Shown here: piece after piece, positions 1 to 13,300 of the stretch
How positions within the stretch are numbered: the first letter of the stretch is position 1
Layout of the letters: every line of letters begins with the position of its first letter
Assembly (NCBI GenBank): GCA_030248135.1
Contig: JASANC010005424.1
Location: 44,490-108,489, forward strand
Length of the DNA stretch: 64,000 nucleotides
Direction of reading: 5' to 3'
DNA from: Theristus sp. LFF4_11
Lineage: Eukaryota > Nematoda > Chromadorea > Monhysterida > Xyalidae
The notes under the pieces: generated by a model
Told to the model about the DNA's origin: nothing
Databases searched by the model: none
What the model saw: the letters and a program-made list of their open reading frames with translations, nothing else
Translations under genes and position numbers: made by a program

Positions 1-23
1 AGGTTTAGGATTAGGAACCTACT

Positions 24-156
24 CATTTTGCGATGGGCCACTCATTTTGCGATGGGCCATTCATTTTGCGATGGGCCATTCATTTTGCGATGGGCCATTC
101 ATTTTGCGATGGGCCATTCATTTTGCGATGGGCCATTCATTTTGCGTTGGGCCACG
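24..156. repeat. Tandem repeat, 19-bp unit, about 7 copies
   Basis: A 19-bp unit (core CATTTTGCGATGGGCCA) is repeated about seven times with very few differences. The last copy has GCGTTGGG instead of GCGATGGG. The array lies just upstream of the FN3 exon, in what is probably an intron. The open frames through it come from its periodicity and are not genes. Confidence 0.9.
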
Positions 157-187
157 TAAAAGTAAAGAGCGCCTTTTTTGCATTTAG

Positions 188-722
188 GCCATTTATTGTT
201 GTATACGGACAACGCAAAACTGTCAAACTGGAAAGGTATCATGTACGAGCATGATAGCCCTGTGAATCGGACGACTTTTACCCTGGGTAATCTGGAAGCA
301 AACACGACTTACTACGTACGCATGCTCGCAAGCATCGGCGAACGCAGTCCACCACTGGGACTACAGAATGTGTTCATCGTTAAAACAGGTTCTGCGGTTT
401 GCATGGAAAACTACTACTGGAAAAAAATTTGCTCAATCAGTTGCTGCATTTAGGTGACTTTGAGCGGCAGATGGCTTCAGTAGTGCTCCGCAACCACTCC
501 AACCTTAAAAGTGTTCACGATACAAGCGAGAACACGGAGGAAATCGATGAGAATGTTCAAAATACAACTGAAGCAGTGCCCTCCGAACAGTTTTGTCTGC
601 GTCGCTGTCGAACAAACCACGATTGCACACGCACCGACGAACATTGTGTAACACTGCGCCGTAGCAAGCGGCGGTGTTTGTCAAATGAACTGATTGATGC
701 TGCAAAGCGGTTCACCGATTAA
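188..722 (+). CDS. 3' end of an FN3-domain protein with a Cys-rich tail (partial)
   Basis: I read two exons, 188-388 and 454-722, joined by a 65-bp GT-AG intron; the phases fit. The 5' part of the gene lies outside the window. Exon 1 encodes most of a fibronectin type III domain: a Y-T-D-N strand, a Trp in the N-W-K-G turn, and the typical L-x-A-N-T-T-Y-Y-V-R-M run that ends the domain. Exon 2 is hydrophilic and acidic. It ends in a small cluster with spacing C-x3-C-x4-C-x6-C and one further Cys, followed by a basic stretch and the TAA stop. FN3 modules are usual in secreted or cell-surface adhesion proteins. The FN3-plus-Cys arrangement recalls anosmin-like or neuronal adhesion proteins, but I cannot name the gene. 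No transmembrane segment follows the FN3 domain, so this isoform probably ends outside the cell. Confidence 0.7.
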
Positions 723-3700
723 ACGTTTACATTCGAGCAGAATATGCACATGCAATGAAAACGTTTGTTTCAAAAACATCAAAATTTGCAGTTCCAATGT
801 CAGACAAGCAACTTTCGCAATTTTTTGTCTGTCTCATAAGCTCAAAATGTTTTAGGGGAATATCTACAATATGCACAAAATTATGCCGTGCAAAATGTCA
901 GCGCAATCGGAGCACCCTGGGGTGGCACTGCCTGCAGAGCATCTCCAAGTGAATAAACCGAGTAGGTCGACCTAAAAATGATTTTTCGGAAACATAACTC
1001 CGAAACGAAACAGTGTTTTTGAAACGATAACTCGTGTGCTATTCAGTTGAAAAAACGATGAATGTTTTTGCCACTTTTGGAAACAAAATACTGAATACCT
1101 TGGTGCTGCGCCGGTCGATTCGGCCTGAAATAGAAAGAAATGTTTTCTGGGTCAGAATTTTGCACTGATTTTCGATTTCGACGTGCTTTCGACGACACAC
1201 CACAAAAGGTTGATGTACTATTGTGGTCTGAAGAGTTCCGCCCGAAGGTTCCGGCCGACAAATTATCTCTAGCACGAACAAATAAACCGCTTGACGTAGT
1301 CATACAACCATCGCAAATCGCAAATATAAAAAAAGACCGCAACAAAACTAGCGAAATCTATTTTTAAAATTAACCAAAGTTTTTCTAAGCCTCATTAGCC
1401 AAGCCTTTTATAAAAAGGCACGTCGGAAAACCTGATGAGTTTTGTTTGAAAAAAATTGTTTTGCCGTGATTTTATACAGTCTAACTCCATAGCATGTCCA
1501 GCTAGCTAATTGGTTGGTGGTCACATGATGCATGGATTCTATGCAAACCAAACTCCGCCTCCACAGCAATCCATGCACAGAATGCATGCATCAACCAATG
1601 AGCTAATTCGATATGTTATAGAGTTAGACTGTGCATGGTGGTCATTTTTTGATTCATGATAGATCACGAAAGGCACTACAGTGGTTTGCTATCACTCGTG
1701 CTGAGAAATATTCGTCTGGCCAAAATCGAACGGGCCGCAATTGAACACAGGTCCACAGAATGGTGGTGTACGAGGTAAACGAAAGGAACTGAACGGAACT
1801 GTGAATGATGAAGGTCGTTCAGTTTTCTTGTAATTTGAAGCAACAAATAAACGTCGCCACACTGTTTTTGTTTACTCGTCATATTACTGTGATCACCGCC
1901 TGTTTTTCGTGGCTGTCGACCAAGCGATAAACAAGCGTTGTTTCGACAGAGCCACAAGTTCAGCTTTCATGTCAGTTCGCTTGTGACGTCGCCGTCTGTG
2001 CGGTTCAAACAGAGTGTTTATGTGTGTGTGCAAAGTGCATGTGGCAGAGTGAGCACGCAGGCGACAGCGAGTGGCTGCCTGCAAACTTAGCAAAACGCTC
2101 CCGGCGGGCTCACAGACGCGCGTTGCGTGCACATGCCATGCGGCCTTCATCACAGCGACACCCAAACTGCTCCGTGCTACAAGAAAACTCTTGGGCGCAA
2201 CTAAGCGCCTGCTTGCTCGGATGCATGCTCGTTTTGCCCGTGCAATGCGCACAAAGTCTCTTGTAATGTCACGTTTGCCAGAGTTGTGCATGCTCGTCCA
2301 TGTGTGTGTATAACTGCATGTTCGACATTATTCTCGTCCTCTCCTTGCCTGTATCCAAAACCAGAGGCATCGTCAGCATGTGCGTTCAGTTGCTCAAGTT
2401 TATAAGCTGCTGCGCATACACGTACATGTGTATGTATGGACGGGCACCATTCGGATGCTTTTCATTTGGTATTAGCTGAATGAGTGCCCGCGCGCTAACA
2501 CACATTTAAAAATGTCTCTGCGTAATAAAAGTGTACGTGTGTGTGTGTTGTTACGAAATAGTTTATTTGGCGCTGTCGACCTCTTCGAGTGCATGCGTCT
2601 TGTATGCAGTGTCGATGGCACACGGCACTCGGCTGTTCACAGGCACACATGCATATTCAACTTTCATCACTTGCAAGCCGCCAGTGCAATGCCTTCTGTT
2701 TCTATTGCATCACCAACGTGTGCATGTACATTGCATGTGTTGGTTTGCATGCAACTTCAACACTCGAACTACATCTGTGTACTCCATTGATGTGCGCCGC
2801 ACATGCTCACTCATGTTCGCCTCATGAACGTGGCAGCAGTGGGCAGTGTTGCGCCGTGTTTTGATGATATTAAAAGCAGCGCCATCACGTGTCTTGCTGT
2901 TGCTTGTTATCGTCGGCTGCACACACACGCCACGCGCGAGTGTTATACGGTGTGCATTTATTATCACCATGCGCCTGTACATGCATATCCGGTCAGCGCA
3001 GCGTTTTCGACCGCCACCGTCAGGCGGTCTTCTTGCAATTACATTTGCGGCGGCTGATGTAAAAGGATGAATATTTTTGTGACACTTGCACGCGCACGGA
3101 CACAAACTTGCTTGTATGCCAACGTACTGCGTGCACGTGTGTACATGTATGTATGTATGTACATATAGCTCACTTTTGTATCGGCACACTGCTGCTAAAA
3201 ATCGTCTTTCAAATCTTTTTACTTCGTACTGTGAGAACTTTTAGGCTTGACTTCTTAACGTCCACTTGAACACTGTGAACGCCGTTCCAGTGTTATACAC
3301 GTCACTGTACATGTGCACGTATGTGTGAGTTTAACCATTATTGAATGGGCATCAAATTATACGATGCATGCTTGCTGAAAAGTTACTGCAAGTGTGACAA
3401 AAACTCTGCTGAAATAGGGGGTGTTTTTTTTCAAGCGAACACATGATGTTCCACTTTGACGCACGAGCTTGTATTTCCCCAGGACTAAGCTTCAGCAATT
3501 ACTTGTCAAGCGTGTTATAGGGCGCCATTTACACTTTATATGTAACTATGCAAAAACAATAAAAAAAAAACACCAACGTTCCCCTGATTTCGTTATTAAT
3601 CGCAACTAATGAGCTGCGCTATTCGCTATCGTTACCGTTGTTGCTGACGATTATCATTTTATTATTGCCCCAATCAATATGCATATTGCGCCCTTAAACG

Positions 3701-6700
3701 CCTACAGCCCCAAGCGCATGTACATATGCATATATGTAGCACCATCCAGAAATTTTTGAATTCTCAAACATTTTACTTTGCTCTATAACATTTTTTAGAA
3801 CAGAAGGAAACTCGGGGGCCAGTTAGCAGAAAACCTAATTGGGAGGCGCTGCGGGTCTTCTCCTGCAAAGTTTTCAGCATTTTTTCTCAATGATGGGTTT
3901 AAATATTTGTTATGCACAAGTGCAGTTGAAACGACTCCCGATTTGAGAACGAAGGGTCATGATGGACAAAAACTTGACAGCAACAACGTTCAGTATGGTA
4001 GTGTTTTTGCTGCTTATCAGCGCCGCACACTTGCAAAAAGACAACAGTTCAGACAAAAAGTCTGAGAGCTACGCTGCAAAGAAAAAAGGGTCATTGCGCC
4101 TGTGTTGACAGCCCTCAATACGGATGAATAGTGTGCATGTCATTCAAAAACAAATTTGCTTCATCTGCGAAACTGCACTCGTATCAGCAGACCAGCCTAC
4201 TGTGCAAAGTTAGCTTGTTTTGTACTGCCCATCGCCAAGGCGTGCAATCTCGATTGGCCTTAGGAAACTGCCAAGAAGACAAAAACGGCAGAGAGAGGCG
4301 CACGTTCGCTCGGTGCAACAAGCCCATCGGGTCACAATCAAGCTCACTGACGACCACGGAACACAGCACACCGCGTGCATGTGCGTATTGCACGGACACA
4401 TTGTTTTCATTGTTTTCTTTTGCGTTGTGCCCGTCATTTCCTCGACTCTTACGACGCATTATTGTTATGTATTTTGCAGAATATACACACGGATTCGACA
4501 TACAGTTCGTTTGTTAAATCGAGCTCGTCTTCAACAACGACGCTAATATACCCCGTAGTGACGTAATTGTTCAAACTGTTTCGTGTTATGTACAGAGTGG
4601 TTTGGCTTGTTCTTTTGCGGTATTGATTGTTATAAAAGTTACAATGCACGGGCACAAAGTGCGTTGAAGATTTCTGCAATTATCAAAAAACACGCTGCAC
4701 AGCATTTAAAGCTTGCGTGTTAAAGTTAATCCGAAATTACCGAGTATCATGATTATGTGAGCCATAGTTCTTGATCACTGTATCATACAGGCATAGCATA
4801 ATTGCATGATTCATTGTATCATTATGTATCGTAGGGGTACTGGGCACTGAACAAGTTTAGATTCCAGTTCAGTTGACTTTAGTACAGCACAATCAAACCA
4901 GGGGTGTCATTAGGATTGAAAGAAACCTCATGGCTGCTTTCCGCGAGTTAAAACAGCGGCGCCCTGATGTCGCATTCTTGAATTTTGTGCTAAAAATACA
5001 AAACATGCACTTTAGAATGTGGAACGCAGGTGTATTTCGTATATCCAAGGGAACGTGGGGTACGTTCACATAGATGTACACTGTACATGTATTATGTGTG
5101 TTACGCATGATTCTTGCTTTTTCAGCGATAAAAGCTGAAGAGAACTGAGTTCGTCATTGTGTGTATATTCAGTTAACTATTGCACGCAAACTAAGCATCA
5201 GCGTCTGTTTTTTGCTCAGTGTGCACACGATGCATACTGGCCATATACCGTGTATTTTTCTTCTGCCACCGACCACTGAACTGCGCTGGTTAGCTCCGTG
5301 TTTGCATTGACGCAGTTTGAAAGCATAATTGAAAGGTCTATCACTTACATATGTGCATTACATCTTCATTTTCGTGGAGGCGTATAGTGCAGAACGGCAC
5401 ATGCATTCTGATGACACTCATCATCATCAGATCTATGTATTACCGGCCAAAAGTATCAAAAGTGAACTGAATGTTATTTCCGGTTGCGGCACACTTCCAC
5501 TGCCTGTTGCCTTCGGTCGCATGTAACGCATGCATTAATTCTGACGATGTGCTACACTCTGTGAAATGTTATCAACCGTAGTGCCTGCTCGTATCACATT
5601 CATGATCTTGTGCTTTTCGAATCAATCGGCCTCTGCTCGCATGATGACGCAATCACAGAACCTGCTCATACATTATATAGATACTTCCGGCTGCTCAGAA
5701 ATTCTGACTGGCTGACCTTTTTTCATTGAGGGAACCTACGTGACTTCGATGTTTCCTGTAACTCGTTCTGCACATACTGTACGTGGTGCATTGTAATATT
5801 CACGGTTTAGAACAACATCCGATCAATGGAAACTTGTTCTCTTTCTACGTCTGTACACGCATTGAGTAGCATAACTTAAAAAAACAGTAAACAGTGGATG
5901 TGGCATGCCCACTGAGCCGGTGCTACAAACGCCCATCACACGAAGACACACGAAGCAGCCGTTACCGCTGCACACTGTTGCGTGAAGCAGTCCGTGAATC
6001 GTCTCGTACTGTTTTAGCAACTGAACTGGTAAATTCTCAATTTTCACAGAGACAGTTTGTTTTCGGGAACCACGCACCAAATTTCAAAATGAAACTGTTT
6101 TAGCACTCAGACTTTCTGTGAATACCGTGGAGCTCACACATCTGTACAACTGGTTTACAATGTATAATCGTTGAATTTAACATTTTACACGCATAAACTA
6201 CACAGCCGACTTCCGAACACGCACGTTTACCGCAAAAGAGAGCTCAAAAGTGGTTGCTCGTTTTTCGTCTTGGCAGAAAAATACGCAAAACTTTGTTGCT
6301 GTAAACTTTGGCACAAGCAGAATGTTATGTCAGAAACTGAAACGGACGAAACGAGTGACTGCGGGCAGCCAGCTGACAACAGCGCTCATTGGAGTGCGTG
6401 CTCGCTTCGTCACCTTTGACATTGTTGCGGCAGCTCACGTACTTTGACGCAAAAACGTGCATACCCAGAAAACGTGGGCGGCAGCAATGTACGAATTTAG
6501 AAGTTTTGCCGAAATGCTCTGTTACTTCGTGCGACCGTTCGTGTCTATATGCGTTAACCTGTTGGTTGTCGGCCGCCGCTGCACACGCACTTTTTTTTGC
6601 ACGCGCCACCGAAACACAGTGGCACATCTGCATCATTGTCGTTCGTTTGTGACGCATTGCAGCGCTGATATTGTAGTCGTTACATCAGTACCATTTATTC

Positions 6701-9700
6701 CATTATCGTTTACAAAAATGCGACGACATTTTGGAAAACTACACATACAGACACTGATCTGCACACAAAACAAAAAAAAAACGCTTCTTGTCGGAGTTTT
6801 TCGCGAACGCTCTTTTTCATTTTCATACACGCACATTTTGTTGACAGCCGCTATTGTTTTTTTCATTTCATCTGTTGCATCTAACACCGGAAGTGTGCAT
6901 CTTGTTTTTGTGTTTTAATTTTGCTTCAGCAGCGAGAGAGAAATTGTGTGCGTGATTGCCAGCTGCCCCGGTTGGTTTCAGTTTCACTCTCATCGGCTTG
7001 TGCGTTGCGTGCCACTAGAACTTTTCGCACTGAAAACATAAAAACACGCAGCGATGAGGAAGCTTTTCAAGAATCGTGCGCAGTGTCAAATGACATAAAG
7101 TCGCTTAGTTCTGGCTCGTGGCCACCATGTGTTTTCGTCTGTATAATTCAGTTGATTAGCATGGTAAACCACACAGACGGCATTGTCAAGCTAATCAGCG
7201 AATTTGGAGACAGGGCCTGTGATAAGGGAACGTTTGCAGCACCCCAGCGAACAGCAGTGGCGTGTGGACGCTGTGCGCGCATCGGAAGCTGTTGATTGAT
7301 TGAACGCACACATTCAACAACCGAGTGTCCTTTTGGCATATTGTTGCTTGTCGTCTTGTGAGCGTCTCAGCAGGCACAACACTGAGCGACAGGGCAGCCG
7401 GCTTAGCGCACGCCAGGATGCGACCGACCACTCTGCGGCGGCCAACAGACGTGCTTGAGCGCTTTCGTTTGTTGTTGGTGTTGCGCAAAACGCAAATAAG
7501 GCAAGCAAACATACACAATGTACGTGTAACACGGAGCACGTGAGTTTTTGAGCGCCCGAGAGTGTCTGTGGCGGCGCACAGCCCACAGTGCAAGCAATCG
7601 ATGGCACGCACTCCGACTGTGACACAGTTTCGTGCACACGTGTCGTGTGTGTTGCCTTCGCGTCCAACCCAGAATTCTATGCTCCAATAAATGTCTCTAT
7701 CACTCACACGCACACACACAGACCACATGCACAGTGTGCGCGTTTGCAGAAGTTTTAGCTATCGCCATAAGTTCTTGAGTCACATATTGCTCGCACTTGC
7801 GCTCATGCCTTCCTTAGCCAGAAAAACGTTCGCTAACGCATTCTCACCGCTGGCTGTTCCGACAACTGCCGCTGCAGCTTTTTGGCCACACATGCCTTGA
7901 AGTTGACAGACACTGTGCCACTAAGGCTCACGCCCATAAACTGTTAAAAAATGAATGTCTGTGTTTATTGTTTGGCCTCCATTTTTTACTCTTGTAACCT
8001 GTTTGACGCTCACAATGGACAATTATTTATGCGTACATGCATGCATGAAACTTTACTTTTTTGCCGCATGAACATGTCACTGCCGCGTTTTGTCCTCTGT
8101 TCATAAGCATCTACTGGTTTGGCAATTTTAGGCTTGGAGCTTCAGCTGCATCAGCATCAAGACGAGTATAAAAATAAGGTAACGGAACTAAGTAAGAAAG
8201 ACAGCCAGGTAGTGAAGCGTTTTGAGCAGTTCTGCTTTAACAGTTCGAGACAAAACCGCTTTTGAAATGTGCAGAGCGCGTTGCCGAACAGCTGTTGAAT
8301 ATTCTTCGTGGCGCGTGCTGTGTGTTTAGAGATACACAGCACATAACATGTGAACACACACGCAAAACGTTCAGCGAGTCGCGTTCAACGTGTTTGTCGC
8401 TTTTCGCGTTGCGTCACCAGAAAGTGTGCGCTCGAATTACAGCGCATTACTCACGGCACCATAATTGCTCTGCTTCTGGCGAGCATAATGCGTCGCAGGG
8501 CCCAGACGATATAATTTTACAAATTTTCCTTCATATAACTGTTTTCCCGATTCGCTTCCTTTTTTACGAACGTCACACTGGTTCTTCTGGAACTTGTTCA
8601 AGCTCAAAATAACAGATTTTTTCACACTCATACCCACACCTTTATCTTCACAGAGCAGCTCTGTGCAAACTATGTTGTGGATCTTCTGATTGGGGTGAAA
8701 TTTTGTCGGATACAAAACTCAAGAGCGTGTTTGTTTTATGAGTTCGTCATTGTTTGCCACCCTTGTTGCCGGTTCGCCAAGCGCCGTGGTCTGCATACAC
8801 ACACGTCTCTCAGGATTATATCCTTCATTTGCCCTTGTGTCTCTGACACATCTTTTTCAACATAAAATTTCATTAATCTATTCCCATCCCATCGAGAAAC
8901 AGAAGAACACGATTGAACGGCGATGACAAACAATCAAAATTGTGTTTCTTTCTATTTCTCGATGCACAAATTAGACACAGTTTCGCATCTATGTAGCAAT
9001 ATATACATAGCTGTCCATGTTGATCTTTGTTCGTGCGTGTTATTTTGAAAAGCTTCTTTGTTGCTTTTGCAGTGCGGTTCCGGAATTTGCCACACAATAG
9101 CACAATGGCAGAAAGCATATTTATGCTTTTTGTGGCTTCAATGTGTACAAGCGCATTGTTCCCCAGAGAAAACATAACACACGAAAATATATACATGTGC
9201 ATGTTATATGTATGTATATGCGCACACTCATACGTATTTGCATGTTTGTAAATTCGTGTCTGTCAAACTGATAATGTAACCTCAGATATGCTATAATTCT
9301 GCGGTATCGCACTCTGTGGCAGTAACTGCGAACTATAAAGGGCAATACGGGAGTGGACAGTGGGCCATGGGTGTTCGCTCGCACAAACGAAAAATCCAGC
9401 GAATATAAATGAAGGCGCCCCCTGGTTCAATATATTGCTGCGGCGCTATGTGTTAAGGGCGTGCTATGCTGCGAAACGTGCTAAACTCACTGCCCCCATA
9501 AAAACCATCGAGCGGATCACCGCAATAAAAATATATATGTATATATATGTACACGTTGTCTGTATTGATGAGTTATGTACGTGGCATAACCGCAAGTGTG
9601 CGCGTCTCCGAGCTGCTTTATACCTGCTTGCGAGCTAAAGTGCGCCAAAGGCAGAGCTGTATCAGTGGCTACTATCGCTGCCTTGTGGTTCGAAACGACG

Positions 9701-10302
9701 GCTATCAACGTCGGCTCGCTGCTAATTACGTATGGTTCTATCAGGTGCACAGTGCGGCGTTTGCATGACAAACCAGTCGCTGTGCACAGACTAAACCTAC
9801 ACTGTTAGCATCAGCTCGTGGGGTGTACGCCTGTAACTAGGTAATCGCAGGGCACGCATTATGTCACCTGTCACAAAGTTTGCAAACGCAGCACACGCTT
9901 CATTTTTGCTATCATTGTGCGCGCTCATGATTGTGATTACACGTATTACCGATTACCACCGTTTAATTGCTGAGCGGGTTATCAGTCATGGAACATGATT
10001 TGCCTCCGTGTGCTCAGGGGAGCAATGCTAATATTGTTTAGTGATAAAACGCAATTCATCAGTCTGTGACGCGCGCCAGTTCATGCTAAAAATTGTTAGG
10101 TTTCGCTTCCGCTAGCCGTGTTTTGCAACATGTTCGTGGTGTTGCTGCTCAGAAATCGGGATAATGCAGACGATTCGAAGTGTTTTTTCAGAAGCCAACA
10201 AAAAGCCAACACAAGCGACATCAACAGTCTACGTATGCCAGCAATGACAGCACAACATGATTTGAGCGGGCTCGCACCGTGTCGCCGGTGTCCGTAAGCA
10301 AC
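723..10302. other. Gene-poor intergenic stretch
   Basis: I found no exon chain here with splice sites and a recognisable domain. The DNA is rich in GT/AC-biased low complexity, with TGTA/TATG microsatellite-like patches near 3139-3170 and 9530-9555. Scattered long frames are of poor quality. A 157-bp MITE at 1476-1632 is listed separately. The right end should contain the promoter and 5' UTR of the dopamine receptor, but I could not identify a core promoter. Confidence 0.6.
1476..1632. mobile_element. Short TIR MITE (157 bp), copy 1 of a small family
   Basis: The ends are inverted repeats: ACAGTCTAACTCCATA at the left and the reverse complement of ACAGTCTAACTCTATA at the right. The interior shares GGTGGTCACRTGAT and CTCCGCCTCCACAGCAAT with a copy in an ORP8 intron (about 40073-40225). 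The right half recurs near 42664-42731. There is no coding capacity. Confidence 0.7.
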
Positions 10303-13300
10303 ATGGAGTGGGTGTGGGCGGCCGTGTTGGGCGTGCTGTTCAGCATGTTGATCATGCTCGCCCTTGCCGGCAACATGCTCGTCTGTGCCGCCATTCTCTG
10401 GGACCGACGTCTGCGGCGACAGTCAGAGAACCTGTTCTTGTTTTCACTGGCCATCTCCGACATCGGCGTCTCCGTGCTTGTGATGTTCTTCGCAGCCGTC
10501 AACGACATCACCGCACAGTGGATCTTCGGCTCGATCTACTGTAAACTGTGGATCTCGTTTGACATCACCTGCTGCACAGCGTCAATATTGAATCTGGCCG
10601 CTATATCGCTCGACCGCTATTGGCACATCAGCAACCCGATGCAGTACATTCAGGTGTGGTGCAACAGAGATGCTTTCTATTGGGCTGATTTGGTCAATTC
10701 AAACGGTACATGCGTCGGTGCGCTTGCCGCTTTCTGCGCAGCTTTGCGCGAACAAGCACGCAAGCGCATCAGACTGTCGCTCGCGTGTGCGCCACCGTGA
10801 ACACGCTGCAGCACGTGCGTCGCCTCCGCACGGTACTTGGCCAACTGGAAAGGGGCCGCATCTTAATCCTTAGGACGTGCATTGTTTGTGGCAAAGTTGC
10901 ATACATGTTACATATTAGCAGTTATACCAGTGGCAAAGGTGACACACATTCCGTTCGCACTACGATCGCAGTGTTCCACGTTCAGCGGTGCTTTCTAATG
11001 CCAGGTAATGAACCACCGTCGCACGGCATACATCATCGTGGTCGTGTGGCTGATGTCCGCAGCGATCGGCTCCGTGCAGATCTTCATCGGTGGCTCCGAG
11101 CCAAACGAGCCTGGCACGTGCATGATGGAGCTGGAGCCAGCGTACGCGATTGTCTCGTCAATGTTGTCGTTCTTTGTGCCAGCTGCCATCATGGTCTTCC
11201 TGTATACGAAACTGTATCTGTACGCCCGTGCGCACGCGCGCAGCATTCGCTCACAGCTGAGAGCGGTCACCGGGGTGCTGCTGGTAAGATAAACACACTG
11301 GCACAGTTTGGTGCAATGACAAACACACTGGCACAGATTATTGCTATGACATAAAAGTCGCAATACGTTTGGATTATCTCAACGATCAGAAGATTCATCT
11401 GTTTGTGATGTGTAAAATCGTAATCCATGGCGTCGTGCCATTTGAAAAATGGGTGTCCGTTCCCCCGTATCATTGCAAATAGTTTTTTTTGCATCTGCGA
11501 CAATCATGTATGTTTGTTGGCAGTAATTGCCAGCGGTTGCATCCACTCTTTTCTGGGAACAAATGGCTCTGCCGTTTCTCACCCCTATTCTTTCAACTAT
11601 GAGCACATCTGTTGAGCTTAGCAAAAACTGTGTTCCACAGCCACCCCAACACCACCACATTCTTCAGGTGACCAACCGCATCAACCAACTGCTTGCCAAA
11701 AAAACACAACCTTTCTTTCACCTTTCCGCACGCAAAAAAAAACTTTTCAATAATACTTTACATTGAATAAACTAAATTTAGGATAAAACGAAACTGTAAC
11801 TTTTATATCAAATGAAACTAAAATTTGCAAAGTTTTGAAACGCCAATTCTAGCTACAACGGGCCGGATTTGCGTGCGCTAATGTTGCCACTCTTAACAAC
11901 CAAACACCGGTAACAGTTTTTTGTCGAAACAATGCAAACATTTTTGAAAGTTGAATGATTTTTGGAATGATTATGCACATTTGAGAATGTCAATTGAATG
12001 TTTCACCAGAATGACAACGCCCAGGCATTTCAGCGCACCAGTGCATGAACAAATCAAGTGACTGACGCAAATGGCTGACGCAAAAATCTCAAGTTTTTTA
12101 ATCGGAAAAACATATGTTTCAAAACTTATTCGAATCTCAAAAAATTTGCGTGAGCCATATTTAGTAAATTAACCGTTTGCCTGAACACTCTTTCGGAAGC
12201 AACTTGGCTTTGAACTTCTTGTGTGCCAGACAAAGTCAGCACATTCACTCGCACACATTTGCACGTTTTTTACACAGCTGTTGCAACCACTTGGACGGGG
12301 CAAGCACTCAATTTTAAGCTTGTTGCAACTTTTTGAACTTTATTTCTCAACTTTCATGGGTAGTGCCACTTTTGCACACTTGTTGTTCGCTTGTCTCATT
12401 ATTTATGCATCAGATCTAACGTATGACTTTTGCTGAACTTTGTCCTGATAAGTAAGCATTTGAAAATGTTTTTTTAATTGACCTAGCCACGTGCAGCACG
12501 TGAAGTGTTTGTGAATATACATGTATGTAGCATTCTTGACTGCTGCGGTGTAAGACTTGCACAAATTTGACCAACACTGCACTCAACTCAACAAGCTATT
12601 CGTCTCAGGATGCAGCAGTGACTTCAGGAATCTTTTCATCCTTTCCAGTGCTCAACTTCATCTTATCAGAGACATTTTTTAATTTCGAATAAGTCAATGA
12701 ACTTGTATTTCAAGGACCAATCGAGGAAGCTGACTGTGGTCATGGTAAGCAACTATTTCAGTTAAGCAGAGAACCAGCCCTAAAAACTTGATTTCGTGTC
12801 TCTAGCTCTCTATTTTATGGGTGTTGTTTTAGAACTCTATAATTCCGTTTAGAAACGCATTATGCGTAGTTTTTAGAAGTTAGCTTAATAACGAGAGAAC
12901 GAGAAACATGGATCTGAAAAACGGACTTTCAAATAAGCCTCTTTGAAGTTGTAAACCGTGCTTTGTATGCCAATTTCTTGCTCTAATGCATAATAGTTGT
13001 AGAGCAGAAAGAAGCTGTGTTCGGTACACGTCTTGTGTCGTGTTTTAAAATCATTTCTTTTTTCGTGTATTTTATTGTTTGGTTTTTTGGTAATAGACAA
13101 TAGAAATTACCTGGCACTTATTTGGGTCACGGTCACAGTGAAATCTTGTGTTTTGACCGCAAAAATGGGACCCGACCCGCCCCACATCAAACTTCTCCAC
13201 ACATACACACACTGAATTGAGTTCAGTTTTAGTTTACATTTTAATAATTTTTCAGTTTTGTTTGTTTTTTATTTGTTTTATTGTTTTCTTGCCGCACAGG

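Noticed and set aside
1..22. Telomere end
   Set aside because: Only two or three irregular TTAGG-like words are present, and the same block occurs internally near 28980.
24..156. CRISPR-like array at the left edge
   Set aside because: The units are contiguous tandem repeats with no spacers, in an animal genome.
2024..3189. Coding frames in the GT-rich region of 2-3 kb
   Set aside because: Frames overlap on both strands in low-complexity TGCATG/TGTG-rich DNA with no domain and no splice signals.
10999..11354. Alternative frames on both strands across dopamine receptor exon 2
   Set aside because: Shadows of the receptor exon; only the 11005-11283 frame carries TM4-TM5 features.
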